Part shown: one piece after another, positions 53,566-63,516 of the stretch
Layout: every line of letters starts with the position of its first letter
Numbering within the stretch: position 1 is the first letter of the stretch
From: Aureliella helgolandensis
Lineage (GTDB): Bacteria; Planctomycetota; Planctomycetia; Pirellulales; Pirellulaceae
Direction of reading: 5' to 3'
Assembly (NCBI RefSeq): GCF_007752135.1
Contig: NZ_CP036298.1
Location: 7,370,501-7,434,500, forward strand
DNA length: 64,000 nt
The notes under the pieces: model-generated
The model's database searches: none
What the model was told of the DNA's origin: nothing
The model's input: only the letters and a program-made list of their open reading frames with translations
Program-made: the position numbers and the translations under genes

Positions 53566-55038
53566 TTACTTCTTGCGTTTCTGTTTCCGCAGAAGCTTGT
53601 CTCGCTCGCGCTGCAGTCTGGCCTTCTCTTTGGGATTCAAACGCTTCCCCGTCCCCTTCTTAAGCTTCATACCCCCCATCGAGGGATCGCCAGACATCAT
53701 ACTACTCTGCATTTGCTGCATCATTTGCATGCGATCTCGCGAATTACCGCCGGCCGCCATCTGCATCATCGGCATGATGATCGAAAATTGTTTAATAAGT
53801 GCATTGACGACAGTCGGTTGCACCCCCGCCCCTTGTGCAATGCGCTGGCGGCGTGGCGTGTCGATCAGCTTCCAATTGCGACGTTCGTGAGTGGTCATCG
53901 AGTCGATCACCCCCAGCATTTTCCGCACCTCACCGTCGGTATCCCCGCCGGCGAGCATCTTCTTCATGTCTCCCATGCCGGGCATCAAGCTCATCATTTT
54001 CTGCATGAGCCCCGGCTTGGCGATTTTCTCGAGCACCCCTCGGAAATCTTCCAGCGTGAATTGTCCCGATGCCATTCTGGCCTCAAGCTTCTCACGCTCT
54101 CCATCGTCGATAATGCGGTGCGCTTCCTGAGCGACCGCTACGATGTCTCCCATCTCCAGGATGCGTCCCGCCATCCCCTCGGGCCGGAACGCCTCCAAGG
54201 CGTCTAAATGCTCTCCAGTTCCGATAAACTTGACCGGCACTTGCGTCACATGCTTTACGCTCAACAAGGCTCCGCCGCGGGCGTCGCCATCGAGTTTGGT
54301 CATGATCACCCCGTCCAACTCCAGAGCGGAATTGAACGCAGAAGCACTGTTAACGGCGTCCTGCCCCGTCATGCCGTCCACGACGAGATAGACCTGGTCT
54401 GGACCAATCTTCTTGTCGATTTCGCATAACTGCTTCATCAACTCGTCGTCGATTGCGAGGCGGCCGGCCGTGTCCAAAATGACGACGTTGGCTCCCTGCT
54501 CCTTCGCTTTGGCAACCCCAGCCCGGCAGACCTTGACCGGATCTTGCTCATTCAGGTCGCTATAGACCGGCACCCCCAACTGCTCACCCAAAGTGTGCAA
54601 TTGTTGAATGGCCGCTGGGCGCTGTAGGTCAGCCGCGACGAGAAACGGAGAGGCCTTCTGCTCTTTGAGTAGCTGGGAAAGTTTACCGCAAGTGGTAGTT
54701 TTCCCGGCCCCTTGAAGCCCGCACAGCATCAAAACCGTGACTTGCCCAGCCTTAATTGGAATCGAAACATCGACCGGCCCCAGAATCTCAATCAGCTCTT
54801 GGTGAACAATGCGCACCAATTCCTCGTGTGGCCGCAGGGACAGCAACACCTTCTGTCCCATTGCTGCTTGAGTCACCTTCGCCATAAAATCTTGGACGAC
54901 TTGGTAGCTCACGTCAGCTTCCAACATCGCCTGCTCAACCATTTGCAGGCCATCGCGCATGTTGGCTTCGGTTAACTTGCCCTTGCCGCGAATCGATTTA
55001 AAGGCAGATTGAAGTCCATCGGACAGTGATTCAAACAT
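53566..55038 (-). CDS. ffh: Signal recognition particle protein Ffh (SRP54)
   Basis: 490 residues. The N domain is followed by the GTPase G domain: G1 GLQGAGKTTTCGKL, G3 DTAGRLAIDDELM, G4 TKLDGDARGGA, and the family-specific insert. The C-terminal M domain is Met-rich (MLAGGDTDGEVRKMLGVIDSM; QKMMSLMPGMGDMKKM; MMPMMQMAAGGNSRDRM) and ends in Lys/Arg. It binds signal sequences and the 4.5S RNA, and delivers ribosomes to FtsY, which is encoded at 62285. Confidence 0.97.
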   Translation of the reverse strand: MFESLSDGLQSAFKSIRGKGKLTEANMRDGLQMVEQAMLEADVSYQVVQDFMAKVTQAAMGQKVLLSLRPHEELVRIVHQELIEILGPVDVSIPIKAGQVTVLMLCGLQGAGKTTTCGKLSQLLKEQKASPFLVAADLQRPAAIQQLHTLGEQLGVPVYSDLNEQDPVKVCRAGVAKAKEQGANVVILDTAGRLAIDDELMKQLCEIDKKIGPDQVYLVVDGMTGQDAVNSASAFNSALELDGVIMTKLDGDARGGALLSVKHVTQVPVKFIGTGEHLDALEAFRPEGMAGRILEMGDIVAVAQEAHRIIDDGEREKLEARMASGQFTLEDFRGVLEKIAKPGLMQKMMSLMPGMGDMKKMLAGGDTDGEVRKMLGVIDSMTTHERRNWKLIDTPRRQRIAQGAGVQPTVVNALIKQFSIIMPMMQMAAGGNSRDRMQMMQQMQSSMMSGDPSMGGMKLKKGTGKRLNPKEKARLQRERDKLLRKQKRKK

Positions 55039-55616
55039 CTTGACTCATCTTGCAAGGTCTTAATTGGGAACGTGGCAAGCGCGGAAGGACAATCGGTCCC
55101 AGGCACTGCAATTTCGAAACGGCTCGTGGCCAACGCCTCATGGAGGAGGCATCTTGGGTCCTGCCGCTGCTGCTAATCTCTTCTGCTGATTTTTAATGCT
55201 GCGCACTGGCAACAGCCCGCTCCAACAGCAAAGCAATCCGTCGATTTTAATACCGTAGTGGGCATACTGGCAATCCGAAAGAGAGCCCCCCACCTGGTAC
55301 AAGCGTTTCGGCTACATTTTAGCTGAGGCTGTTGAGGTAGCGGACGGGGCATCCGCCCCCGCTTCACGGGTTCTTGGCATCACTCCATTCCCTCGCCCCC
55401 CTCCCCCCCCCCGAGCCGGCCGTCCAACATCGCGACGGCTTGTCGGTTTCCACCAGTCGCCGCAAATCCCCTTCGGTTCCTACGCCGTTACATCTACATC
55501 TACGCCGTACCCCCTAGGCCGTTACCCGTGGGCTAGTGGTCAATAAAGTTCAAGTGCGTCTGGAGATTGCGTGCGTGGGAAGGCCCCCATCACGGCGTAA
55601 CGGAAACCAGCCTTCC

Positions 55617-55730
55617 TTGCTCACCGAACTGTTGATTTAATAGCAATTTGAATTTTAACGCGGAGGTTGCGTCCCAAACTGCCTTGTAGCGGCAACTATC
55701 TTTCCTTGCTCACGCGGCGAGTTGCGATTT
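55617..55730. repeat. Dispersed 114-bp intergenic repeat, copy 2
   Basis: Aligns to 1811-1924 without gaps at about 88% identity. Same conserved block and closing CCTTGCTCACGCGGCG motif. Confidence 0.75.
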
Positions 55731-55800
55731 TTAAGGAGCGGCGCGCGGCCGGTTCCCCTGCTGGGACCGCGGAGCTCTCCCGCAACCATCAGAACCGCCG

Positions 55801-55818
55801 CCCCCCCCCCCCCCCCCC
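55801..55818. repeat. 18-base C homopolymer tract
   Basis: Uninterrupted run of C, about 160 bases upstream of the phosphatase ATG. Such runs slip readily and may vary in length between cells. Confidence 0.9.
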
Positions 55819-55979
55819 ACGGAAGTGCCCTACAAGTAAGATGTTCTCTAAAATTTTACTTTCGGTCGTTGAACAACCGCCCCGACACGAGCCATAATGC
55901 CTGTTCCTCAAATGGCGCAAATAGGCGTGCATTTCCGCCAGCATCCCCCGCCCCTACCTTAGATCGCCCGAGACCCACC

Positions 55980-57620
55980 ATGAAACTTAATTTACGGACC
56001 AAGAACTTGCGACGTCATGGATTGGCCATCGCCCTGCTCTCCTGCCTGGCCGCTCCCTCCGCTCTCCACGCAAAAGACCCCATCGCCGACCTGCAGGCAG
56101 AGGCAATCACCACCGGCAAAGCCGAGTTTGGACATTGGGGTCCCAACAAGGACAAGTACTCTTCCTGGACGACGCATTCCAATCGCCTGATTCCGGTTTA
56201 CTCCTTTGGCGGGAATTTAGATCAAGTCAGTGGCGAAAACAGCGTATATCGTTCGGCCGAGGGCCTCACCAAACTCTACGGCACCCTTCCTCCGGAGACT
56301 CTCAATCCGCAGGCCGAGTACTTCGATCAAACGGACGTCTACCGCCTGCAAGAAATGGCGGCCGCGGCAGGCAAAAAGCATATCGTGTTGTTCGTGTTCG
56401 ATGGGATGGATTGGCAAACCACCCGGGCGGCTGCCATTGCCAAGAGCGGCGCGGTCAAATACGACGAAGGCCGCGGAACAGGACTCTACATCCAAGACTA
56501 CGCAGGCACGGAAACCGATTTCGGCTACTGCGTTACCAGCCCACACAACAACGGCACTTCGGTCAGTGTGGACAAGCAACGGGTGACGAATCCTGGCGGT
56601 AAAACCCTAGGGGGTTACGATCCGGCACGCGGCGGAGAGTTTCCCTGGTCGGAATTCCCCGATGCCAATTACCCAATTTCAGCTGGCGACGACGAGAACA
56701 AGCATGCCTACACAGACTCCTCCTCGTCTGCGACCTCGCTGACCAGCGGCATCAAGACGTACAACAACGCCGTCAACGTCGATTTCGCAGGCCGTGAAGC
56801 ACTTAGCATCGCACGCAAGTTGCAAGCGGATGGGTTTGCGACGGGAGCCGTGACCAGCGTTCCTATTAGCCACGCAACTCCAGCATCTGCCTACGCCAGC
56901 AATGTCCACCGTGGCGATTACCAAGACATCACCCGCGACTTGCTTGGCCTCCCTTCAATCTTCCACCCAGGCGGCCTGCCAGGGCTCGACGTATTAATCG
57001 GTGCAGGCTGGGGAGAAACGGCTGAGAAGGATGGCGGGCAAGGTGAAAATTTTGTGCCAGGAAACAAGTACCTTACGACGGCCGATCAACAACTCGCCGA
57101 CGTGGCCAACGGAGGTAACTATGTGATCGCCGAACGCACCGCCGGCCAACCTGGCCCGGACGTCCTGAACGCGGGTGTCCAAGCCGCCATCGAGAACAAG
57201 CAACGGCTGCTCGGTTATTTCGGCGCGAGCAAGGGGCACCTTCCCTTCCAAACCGCCGACGGAGGCTATAACCCGGTCGCCAACACAGGAAATGCCAGCT
57301 CTGCGAAAGCGGAAAGCTACTCTTCCGCTGACATCGAAGAGAACGTGACACTCAGCCAAATGACGACTGCTGCACTGGAAGTGCTAGACGCTCGCAGCGA
57401 GCGATGGTGGTTGATGATCGAAGCTGGCGACGTCGATTGGGGCAACCACTCCAACAACATCGACAACTCCATCGGTGCCGTCCTGAGCGGTGACATGGCT
57501 TTCAAGACGTTAGTCGATTGGGTCGACGCCCAAGACGGCTGGGAGGAAACCTTTGTCGTGGTAACCAGCGATCACGGGCACTACCTGGTGCTCGACCAAC
57601 CTGAATTGCTGGCCCAATAA
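55980..57620 (+). CDS. Secreted alkaline phosphatase
   Basis: 546 residues from the ATG at 55980; a signal peptide follows (LAIALLSCLAAPSALHA). The alkaline phosphatase superfamily core is present: metal Asp in IVLFVFDGMDWQT, the catalytic Ser region AYTDSSSSATSLTSG, ISHATPASAYA, metal ligands in LMIEAGDVDWGNHSNN and VVVTSDHGHY. It frees phosphate from organic esters outside the cytoplasm. It fits the phosphate-response genes phoR-phoU-phoB elsewhere in the window; whether PhoB controls it cannot be seen. Confidence 0.92.
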   Translation: MKLNLRTKNLRRHGLAIALLSCLAAPSALHAKDPIADLQAEAITTGKAEFGHWGPNKDKYSSWTTHSNRLIPVYSFGGNLDQVSGENSVYRSAEGLTKLYGTLPPETLNPQAEYFDQTDVYRLQEMAAAAGKKHIVLFVFDGMDWQTTRAAAIAKSGAVKYDEGRGTGLYIQDYAGTETDFGYCVTSPHNNGTSVSVDKQRVTNPGGKTLGGYDPARGGEFPWSEFPDANYPISAGDDENKHAYTDSSSSATSLTSGIKTYNNAVNVDFAGREALSIARKLQADGFATGAVTSVPISHATPASAYASNVHRGDYQDITRDLLGLPSIFHPGGLPGLDVLIGAGWGETAEKDGGQGENFVPGNKYLTTADQQLADVANGGNYVIAERTAGQPGPDVLNAGVQAAIENKQRLLGYFGASKGHLPFQTADGGYNPVANTGNASSAKAESYSSADIEENVTLSQMTTAALEVLDARSERWWLMIEAGDVDWGNHSNNIDNSIGAVLSGDMAFKTLVDWVDAQDGWEETFVVVTSDHGHYLVLDQPELLAQ

Positions 57621-57657
57621 GAGGACCAGATTGCCCGCAGCAATTCTCCATCCTGGG

Positions 57658-57681
57658 GCATTCCCGCGTTGGCGGGAATGC
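57658..57681 (+). terminator. Hairpin after the phosphatase gene
   Basis: Perfect 10-bp stem GCATTCCCGC / GCGGGAATGC around GTTG, 38 bases past the phosphatase stop. No T-run follows on the plus strand, so a terminator role is likely but unproved. Confidence 0.45.
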
Positions 57682-57824
57682 AACCGCCCCAGGGGCCGCG
57701 CTCCGCGGGATCCCTGTCACCCCAGCCTTTGAGTCCGCCTCTCTGCGGGGACGGCTCTCTGCGGGGCCGTCGAGGTCCCCGCCAGACCGAAACACTCGAA
57801 ACCGCCCAAGAGCCAGGTCCTCGT

Positions 57825-58172
57825 TCAGATGGCGTCGGGACCGCGTTCTCCGGTGCGAATCCGAACACAGTCATCCATGGGCAGCACAAAGACTTTCCCA
57901 TCGCCGATCTGGCCTTTGTCGCTAGACTTGGCCGCCCCCAAAATGGCCGACACCGTAGGCTCTACGAACTCATCGTTCACGGCAATCTGCAGTTGGACCT
58001 TGCGCAGCAGATTCACGGCCGAATCGGGGACGCGGCGTGCGGTCAACTGCCCTTTCTGACGCCCGAAGCCTTGGCAATCGAGGACCGTCAGCCGGAAGAC
58101 CTCCACGTCGGTCAAAGCCAACTTGACCGCTTCGAGACAATTGGGCTGAATAATTGCGATGATGAGCTTCAC
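57825..58172 (-). CDS. glnB: P-II nitrogen regulatory protein
   Basis: 115 residues from a GTG. The family core is clear: MKLIIAIIQPNCLEAVKLAL...VTGFGRQKG-like GFGRQKG, then the lower half GDGKVFVLPMDDCVRIRTGE. The T-loop reads QLTARRVPDSAVNLLRK, where the usual Tyr51 is Ser and Tyr46 is Arg. Tyr51 is the uridylylation site in enteric bacteria. P-II binds ATP/ADP and 2-oxoglutarate and controls AmtB and others. It is downstream of amt on the same strand, though 470 bases away. Confidence 0.92.
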   Translation of the reverse strand: MKLIIAIIQPNCLEAVKLALTDVEVFRLTVLDCQGFGRQKGQLTARRVPDSAVNLLRKVQLQIAVNDEFVEPTVSAILGAAKSSDKGQIGDGKVFVLPMDDCVRIRTGERGPDAI

Positions 58173-58640
58173 GTTTCAATGCACCTAAAAGCCGACCTTT
58201 GCGCACAGCACTCTCGCTGCATCTTTCCATCTGTTGCATATCGGCAAAATAAACACTGGGGGTGAACTGACATTATTGAGCGAGGAACAGTGGAAAGAAT
58301 CCTGGCTGCCAGCATGGTTAGCCCTGTTAACTCTACTTCAGACAACGAGATTTGTCACTGTCAGAATTGCACTCAGAAGAGGAGCACCCCGGCTCGGACG
58401 CGTGAGGCGGACACGCGTACCGAGCCTGCTGGGGCATCCTCAGGACGCGACCGAAGCCGTCGCCCCGTGGAAGAAAAAGTCACCTGAAACCATGGAGCCG
58501 CAAAGCCCCATCATCTCAGGCAACATTGGGTAGTTTGTAAACGAGGGACAAGCTCAACAACTCTCCCTCCCGCCGTTCTCTAGCGCCGTGCTGCCCGAGG
58601 GCTGCAGCGACGCTGAGGTATTCCACACCGCGAATCGGAC
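58173..58640. other. Spacer between amt and the P-II gene
   Basis: About 470 bases with no credible gene and no clear repeat. A plus-strand frame at 58234-58533 has no recognisable motif. The P-II promoter may lie here, so amt and P-II may be separately regulated. Confidence 0.35.
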
Positions 58641-58646
58641 AGCAGC

Positions 58647-60041
58647 CTAGCTGGCTTGCGTCAAGCTTTCGGATGGGTAAGCGTGCATGCCATGCTCGGA
58701 AATATCCAAGCCGGTTTGCTCTTCTTCGGGGCTCACTCGCAACAGACCTGAAGCGTTCAAAATCACAAACAGAATCGCCATCGTCCCGAACGACCAAGCA
58801 CAGATGGCAGACGTTCCAATCAGCTGAGTCATGAACGTTCCGCCGCTGGAATTAGGAAGAAGCCCGATGGCCATGCAACCCCACACGCCGCACAATCCGT
58901 GTACAGGCCAAGCTCCAACAGGATCATCGATCCGCAACTTATCGAGCATCACCACGCCCAGGATAATCAGCACGCCAGCCACGCCACCCACGACGATCGA
59001 CATCCACGAGCTCATGCAATCGCAACAAGCGGTGATCCCCACCAACCCGCCGAGGATTCCATTGAGTCCCATCGACAGGTCCGGCTTGCCGAACAATCCC
59101 CAGCTGCACAGAGTCGCAACCAAACCGCCAGCACCAGCTGCCAACGTGGTCGTAACAGCACAGTGCATCGCCACGGTGATATCTTCAGTACCCTGGAATG
59201 CCAATTGGCTACCGGGATTAAAACCGTACCAACCGAACCATAGAATGAATACGCCGAGAGCCGCCAGTGGCAAACTGTGACCAGGCATTGGCATGCTCTT
59301 GCCGTTGACAAAGCGACCAATGCGAGGTCCCAGCACAAGCGCTCCGGCCAGACCCGCGAAACCACCCACGCCGTGGACCACAGCTGAGCCGGCGAAGTCG
59401 ACGAAGCCCATTTGGTCCAACCAGCCGCCGCCCCACTTCCAATAACCGCTAATGGGGTAGATCAGTGCAGTGAGCAGGGCGCTGTAAATCAAATAAGCGC
59501 CAACTTTCATACGGCCAGCAACGGCCCCCGATACGATCGTAGCAGCCGTTGCAGCGAAGACCGCTTGAAACAACCATCCCACTTCAGGCGTGAAGGTTGA
59601 GCCGGTTACGCCATCGAGACCAAACCCACCGAAGCCGAAGTACGGCGAGGGATCGGCACCGGCGTAGTCACCAGGATACATGATCCCGTAGCCGACCACG
59701 AAGAACAGCAACACACCGATGCAAATATCCATCGAGTTTTTGAACAACACGTTCACAGTGTTCTTCTGGGCATTGAAGCCAGCTTCCACCATCGCGAAGC
59801 CAGCTTGCATGAGGAACACCATGGCTGCAGCGAGGAACAAGAACATATTGTCCAACGCAAAACCGACGCCCAAGTCGGCCGTCTCAGCCTCCTCCTCAAC
59901 TTCGACCACAGCAGGCGTCTCCGCCTCTGTCGCCGATTCGACCGCTACCACTCCAGCAGCGCCATCCGGCTCCTCTTGCCCAACAGCAATGCTAGGTAAG
60001 AGCAACATACAACCTAATAATCCACCCAACAAAAGAGGCAT
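58647..60041 (-). CDS. amt: Ammonium transporter
   Basis: About 464 residues from the ATG at 60041 (an upstream TTG extends the frame to 60077). A signal-like segment, LLGGLLGCMLLLPSIA, and an acidic linker (VEVEEEAETADLG) precede the 11-helix Amt core. The twin histidines of the ammonium pore are in VDFAGSAVVHGVGG and DDPVGAWPVHGLCGVWG, with MDICIGVLLFFVVGYG and the phenylalanine gate region. The C-terminus is short (SPEEEQTGLDISEHGMHA). It carries ammonium into the cell and is normally controlled by the P-II protein encoded next to it. Confidence 0.95.
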   Translation of the reverse strand: MPLLLGGLLGCMLLLPSIAVGQEEPDGAAGVVAVESATEAETPAVVEVEEEAETADLGVGFALDNMFLFLAAAMVFLMQAGFAMVEAGFNAQKNTVNVLFKNSMDICIGVLLFFVVGYGIMYPGDYAGADPSPYFGFGGFGLDGVTGSTFTPEVGWLFQAVFAATAATIVSGAVAGRMKVGAYLIYSALLTALIYPISGYWKWGGGWLDQMGFVDFAGSAVVHGVGGFAGLAGALVLGPRIGRFVNGKSMPMPGHSLPLAALGVFILWFGWYGFNPGSQLAFQGTEDITVAMHCAVTTTLAAGAGGLVATLCSWGLFGKPDLSMGLNGILGGLVGITACCDCMSSWMSIVVGGVAGVLIILGVVMLDKLRIDDPVGAWPVHGLCGVWGCMAIGLLPNSSGGTFMTQLIGTSAICAWSFGTMAILFVILNASGLLRVSPEEEQTGLDISEHGMHAYPSESLTQAS

Positions 60042-60656
60042 CCTAGCCCGCCTTAGAACTGTCTCTTGCAATATCAACTTTCTCGCCTTTCAACCGGAAG
60101 TAACTCTCGTGCGCACAAGCAACGTTACTTGCGAACACCCACGCCATCACCATCACGCAACACTGGCTGAGCTCCGGCGGTTGGTTGATTTGCTGAACCG
60201 ACGACACTAGCCCTCGGATTCGTAACGCGTCCCGTCCCCACTCCCGATCCGCGGCCAGTGCCCACGGTCTAGAAGAACGAACGGTGCGATAAATCAATCA
60301 GCCGCCGGCGCCACATCGCTACTAAGTTTCCTGCTGCATCGAGCGGGATGCCAAGTAGCCAAGTCGTGCTGGCAATCGATCACCGTGGATGGGTAATGCA
60401 CGCGGTGGGCCAGAATGTTAAAACGCGACCTTCCATCAGGTCTTACGCGACACTTAAACACAGCAACAGAAAGGAGTTACAGAAAACTCAACTTTCTTAA
60501 GGAAAGAGCCCAAAAGCGAGCAGCGGAACGACATTGCCACAAAAAAGGGCAAGCAACGCTAATAGATTAAGCACGACGATTGCTGCTTCAACGAAAACAG
60601 CCAGCACATTTGCATGTGCTGGCTGAGAGCGTTTAGGTGTCGGAAATCTTCAGAGC
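60042..60656. other. Spacer between amt and the porin gene
   Basis: About 600 bases. The porin terminator (60593-60624) lies at its right end. Apart from it, no gene or repeat is seen; the amt promoter should be in the left half. Confidence 0.4.
60593..60624 (-). terminator. Rho-independent terminator of the porin gene
   Basis: Perfect 11-bp stem AGCCAGCACAT / ATGTGCTGGCT around TTGC, with AAAA on the plus strand before it (a T-run on the minus strand). About 30 bases beyond the porin stop. Confidence 0.8.
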
Positions 60657-61979
60657 TTAGAAGGTGAAGATCATGTCGGTGCCGAAGGTAGTTTGGCTGG
60701 AGCCCAACTCATTGCCAGCGACATTATCCTTGTCCCAATCCCAGCGAATTTCTGGGCGGAACATGAGGTTGCTAGTAGGAGCATAGTTGATGCCGGTGGT
60801 GTAGGCGTAAATGTCGCTACGACCAGCGTTGACCCCATAGATCCCCTTGTCAACGTTGTACCACTCGAGGCGTTGTCCCCAAGTCACTTGATCATTGATG
60901 GTGTACAACAGGTAGTTGTTGACATCGAACGTTTCGCGTTCGGTGGAGCGACCTGTGCCATCGGTATCGAGGAGGTCAATCCACAATACGTGCTGCCAAT
61001 TGTCGGTCAATTGGCTGGAGATCACGGTGCTGGACATGTAACCGACTTCGTCATTGGCGAAGCGGCCGAACATGAATTGACCAGTGATATTGACGTTGTC
61101 GCTGTAGTCATAAGACGATCCACCCAGGAAGGCGTCGCCATTGTCTTCAAACGCGCTGTCCCAACCGAGAACGTATCCACCGTAGAGGGTCAGCTTGTCG
61201 CTGGCTTGGTATTGCGCCAGAGCACCGGTATGGGTAAACGGCTCGCTGTTGTTCATGGTATAGCTGTGCGAGTAGAAGAAGTTTCCAGTCGCTCCAACCA
61301 CTTCGTAACCAATCAGCGTGAAGAAGTGTCCCACTTTGACCGACAGGTCGCCGTAGGCGGCTTCTACGTAAAGCTGAGGAATTGCATGGCCGTAGCCGGC
61401 ATCCCCAACCCCATTATCCCAAGTATTGTCCCAGTGACCATTGCCAGGACCGAAGGACTGCGTGTTAGGTCCATCTGTACCGTAAATGTAGTCAATGCGA
61501 CCACCGAAGCCCAGCCCGTTGCTGCCGTCCGCTACGCGTTCGGCGTACATCCAAGCTTGCTGCAATTCGACATTATTGGCACGGTTGTTGAACAAGCTGT
61601 TGTTGTAGGTGTGGTAGCCGACTTGCGACCAGCCACCGATGGTGAAGCCTAGCACATCGTTTTGGAATAGCTTCCAAGGTTCGTCGCTGCAACCGCTGGC
61701 AGAATCGCATCCGCCGCCCAGGAATCCGCCCATGCTGTCGCAGGCATTGATTCCGCTGGTATCACAACAGCTTACCGGAGCGTCGCCACAGCTTGAGGAA
61801 GCTGGAATGACTGCCGCGTACTGGCTGCGCACAGCAGCCGCGGTGGTAACAGGTGCAGGTTGAGCAGCGTAGTATTCGTAGTCACTAGCTGGTTGTTGAG
61901 CAGGCGAAGCAGCGAAAGCAGCTCCCCCCAAGCAAGTCGCAGCTATCGCTGCGGACAAGGCCAACTTGGTAATCTTCAT
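60657..61979 (-). CDS. Outer-membrane beta-barrel porin (BBP2-like)
   Basis: 440 residues. A signal peptide (LALSAAIAATCLGGAAFA) is followed by a Cys-rich, Gly-rich linker (SSCGDAPVSCCDTSG...GGGCDSASGCS) and then a beta-barrel: alternating strands with aromatic girdles (VLGFTIGGWSQVGYHTYNNSL; LYVEAAYGDLSVKVGHFFTLIGYE; LTLYGGYVLGWDSAFED; ITGQFMFGRFANDEVGY), ending in a C-terminal strand with terminal Phe (TFGTDMIFTF). This matches the putative porin-2 type common in planctomycetes. Strong ribosome site AAGGATGAAAAG. Confidence 0.88.
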   Translation of the reverse strand: MKITKLALSAAIAATCLGGAAFAASPAQQPASDYEYYAAQPAPVTTAAAVRSQYAAVIPASSSCGDAPVSCCDTSGINACDSMGGFLGGGCDSASGCSDEPWKLFQNDVLGFTIGGWSQVGYHTYNNSLFNNRANNVELQQAWMYAERVADGSNGLGFGGRIDYIYGTDGPNTQSFGPGNGHWDNTWDNGVGDAGYGHAIPQLYVEAAYGDLSVKVGHFFTLIGYEVVGATGNFFYSHSYTMNNSEPFTHTGALAQYQASDKLTLYGGYVLGWDSAFEDNGDAFLGGSSYDYSDNVNITGQFMFGRFANDEVGYMSSTVISSQLTDNWQHVLWIDLLDTDGTGRSTERETFDVNNYLLYTINDQVTWGQRLEWYNVDKGIYGVNAGRSDIYAYTTGINYAPTSNLMFRPEIRWDWDKDNVAGNELGSSQTTFGTDMIFTF

Positions 61980-62284
61980 CTTTTCATCCTTGATTAAATT
62001 CGGAACCCTAGACGATCACAACCACATCCTGAGTTGTGTCGGAAACGGGATTAAGACCCAAGACCGCCAAATCGATAGTCGAGCCACTAGCGATCATCTT
62101 GAATCACGAAACGGCTGCTTAGTGAGTACGTTTCCGAGAGTTACTATCGGCGTGAAAATTACCGCAAATTCATCGGTTCCTTCGAATCTCCCATTCGTCG
62201 GATTGTTAGAGTCATACGAATCCCACCGAGTTTAACGGTTGCGCAAGCCCCGCGGCCCCCCAACTGGCAAACCGTAAGAAATCC
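61980..62284. other. Spacer between ftsY and the porin gene
   Basis: About 305 bases between the ftsY end (minus strand) and the porin start (minus strand). The porin promoter should lie here; nothing distinctive was seen. Confidence 0.35.
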
Positions 62285-63277
62285 TTAGTCTCGCCAATCG
62301 AGTAGCGCTGTGGCAAACGCCTGCGGATCGAAGACTGCCAGGTCTTCCAGTTTTTCTCCTAGCCCAACCAATTTGACCGGCAAATCAAACTCTTGACGGA
62401 TGGGGATAATCACGCCCCCTTTCGCAGACCCATCAATCTTGGCTAAGACGATTCCGGTACAACCTGCCGCAGCCGAGAAACCGCGCGCCTGACTGATCGC
62501 ATTCTGCCCGGCAGTTGCGTCCAACACGAGCAGCACTTCATGCGGCGCTTCGGGAATATGCTTGGCAATCACGCGGCGAATCTTATCGAGTTCCTGCATG
62601 AGATTGCTCTGCGTCTGCAACCGCCCGGCAGTATCGATAATGCACACATCGTAGTTTTCATCGCGTGCTTTCAGAGAAGCTTGGAAAGCAACGGTGCCAG
62701 GATCCGCCCCCTGCTGTCCCTTGACGATATCGCATCCAATACGCTCCGACCAAACCGTTAGTTGTTCGACAGCTGCGGCGCGGAACGTATCCCCCGCCCC
62801 CAACAGCACGCGGTGGCCTTCCTGGGTGAACTTGTAAGCCAACTTGGCGATTGACGTAGTTTTCCCGGAGCCGTTAACCCCCACCACCAAAATCACCGTC
62901 GGCCCAGACTCCGCCAACTGGATGGCCGTCCCCCCTTGCTCCAGGGTCGTTTGAATTTCCTCCGAAATGGTTTGCAATACTTCCGCAAATTGGACTTTGC
63001 GAGCTCTGAAGTCGGCACCGATGCGATCGCGGATTTGCGTCGCCATCTTCCCCCCCATATCACTCTTCACCAATACGGCGAAGAGCTTCTTGAGGAATTC
63101 GTCGTTGACGAGTTCTCCGTCGCTCTTCCACAAATCGCGAATATCAGTGTTGAGAGCACGGCTGGTTTTCTCAAGCGCCGAACGGATGCTCCCCAAAATC
63201 CCGCCGCTGCCGGTCTCGCTAACGCCGTCCGCTTCTGAAGCACCGTCTCGCTTGTTCTTCTTATTCCAAAATGCCAT
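62285..63277 (-). CDS. ftsY: Signal recognition particle receptor FtsY
   Basis: 330 residues. The N domain precedes the GTPase G domain: G1 VVGVNGSGKTTSIAKL, G3 DTAGRLQTQSNLMQELDKIRRV, G4 AKIDGSAKGGVIIPI, and the LLVLDATAGQNA motif of SRP GTPases. There is only a short acidic or basic N-terminal A-like region, unlike the longer one of E. coli. It docks the Ffh-ribosome complex at the membrane. Confidence 0.97.
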   Translation of the reverse strand: MAFWNKKNKRDGASEADGVSETGSGGILGSIRSALEKTSRALNTDIRDLWKSDGELVNDEFLKKLFAVLVKSDMGGKMATQIRDRIGADFRARKVQFAEVLQTISEEIQTTLEQGGTAIQLAESGPTVILVVGVNGSGKTTSIAKLAYKFTQEGHRVLLGAGDTFRAAAVEQLTVWSERIGCDIVKGQQGADPGTVAFQASLKARDENYDVCIIDTAGRLQTQSNLMQELDKIRRVIAKHIPEAPHEVLLVLDATAGQNAISQARGFSAAAGCTGIVLAKIDGSAKGGVIIPIRQEFDLPVKLVGLGEKLEDLAVFDPQAFATALLDWRD

Positions 63278-63516
63278 TAATTCAACTCACACGCTTCTTC
63301 ATAGTGTTCATCAGAAACCAGCCATACTTTACCATCAAACCACCATCCCGCCCCCTCCAACGGCTGAAGCCACCTAGGTTCCTGCGGGTTGTGCGATTCG
63401 ACGATGTCATTCTAGACCGCAACTCCAATGCATCGAGGGGGCCGGAGTCCTCCATCCCGACTTACACGGGATTGCAGAAAGCGGTTTAATAGGTGCCAAC
63501 CAGGAGCAGCCGTCCC

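Larger units (their letters stand above)
55039..55979. other. Long spacer between ffh and the phosphatase gene
   Basis: About 940 bases. It holds the dispersed 114-bp repeat, copy 2 (55617-55730), and an 18-base C run (55801-55818). A reading frame runs through 55722-55979 in phase with the phosphatase but codes low-complexity Pro-rich sequence and has no ribosome site, so it is treated as leader. The phosphatase promoter should lie here; no Pho box was recognised by eye. Confidence 0.45.

Noticed and set aside
57669-58265. 198-codon plus-strand frame opposite the P-II gene
   Set aside because: Complement of an intact P-II gene.
60693-61652. 319-codon plus-strand frame opposite the porin
   Set aside because: It is the complement of a clear porin with signal peptide, terminal Phe strand, ribosome site and terminator; the frame has no domain.
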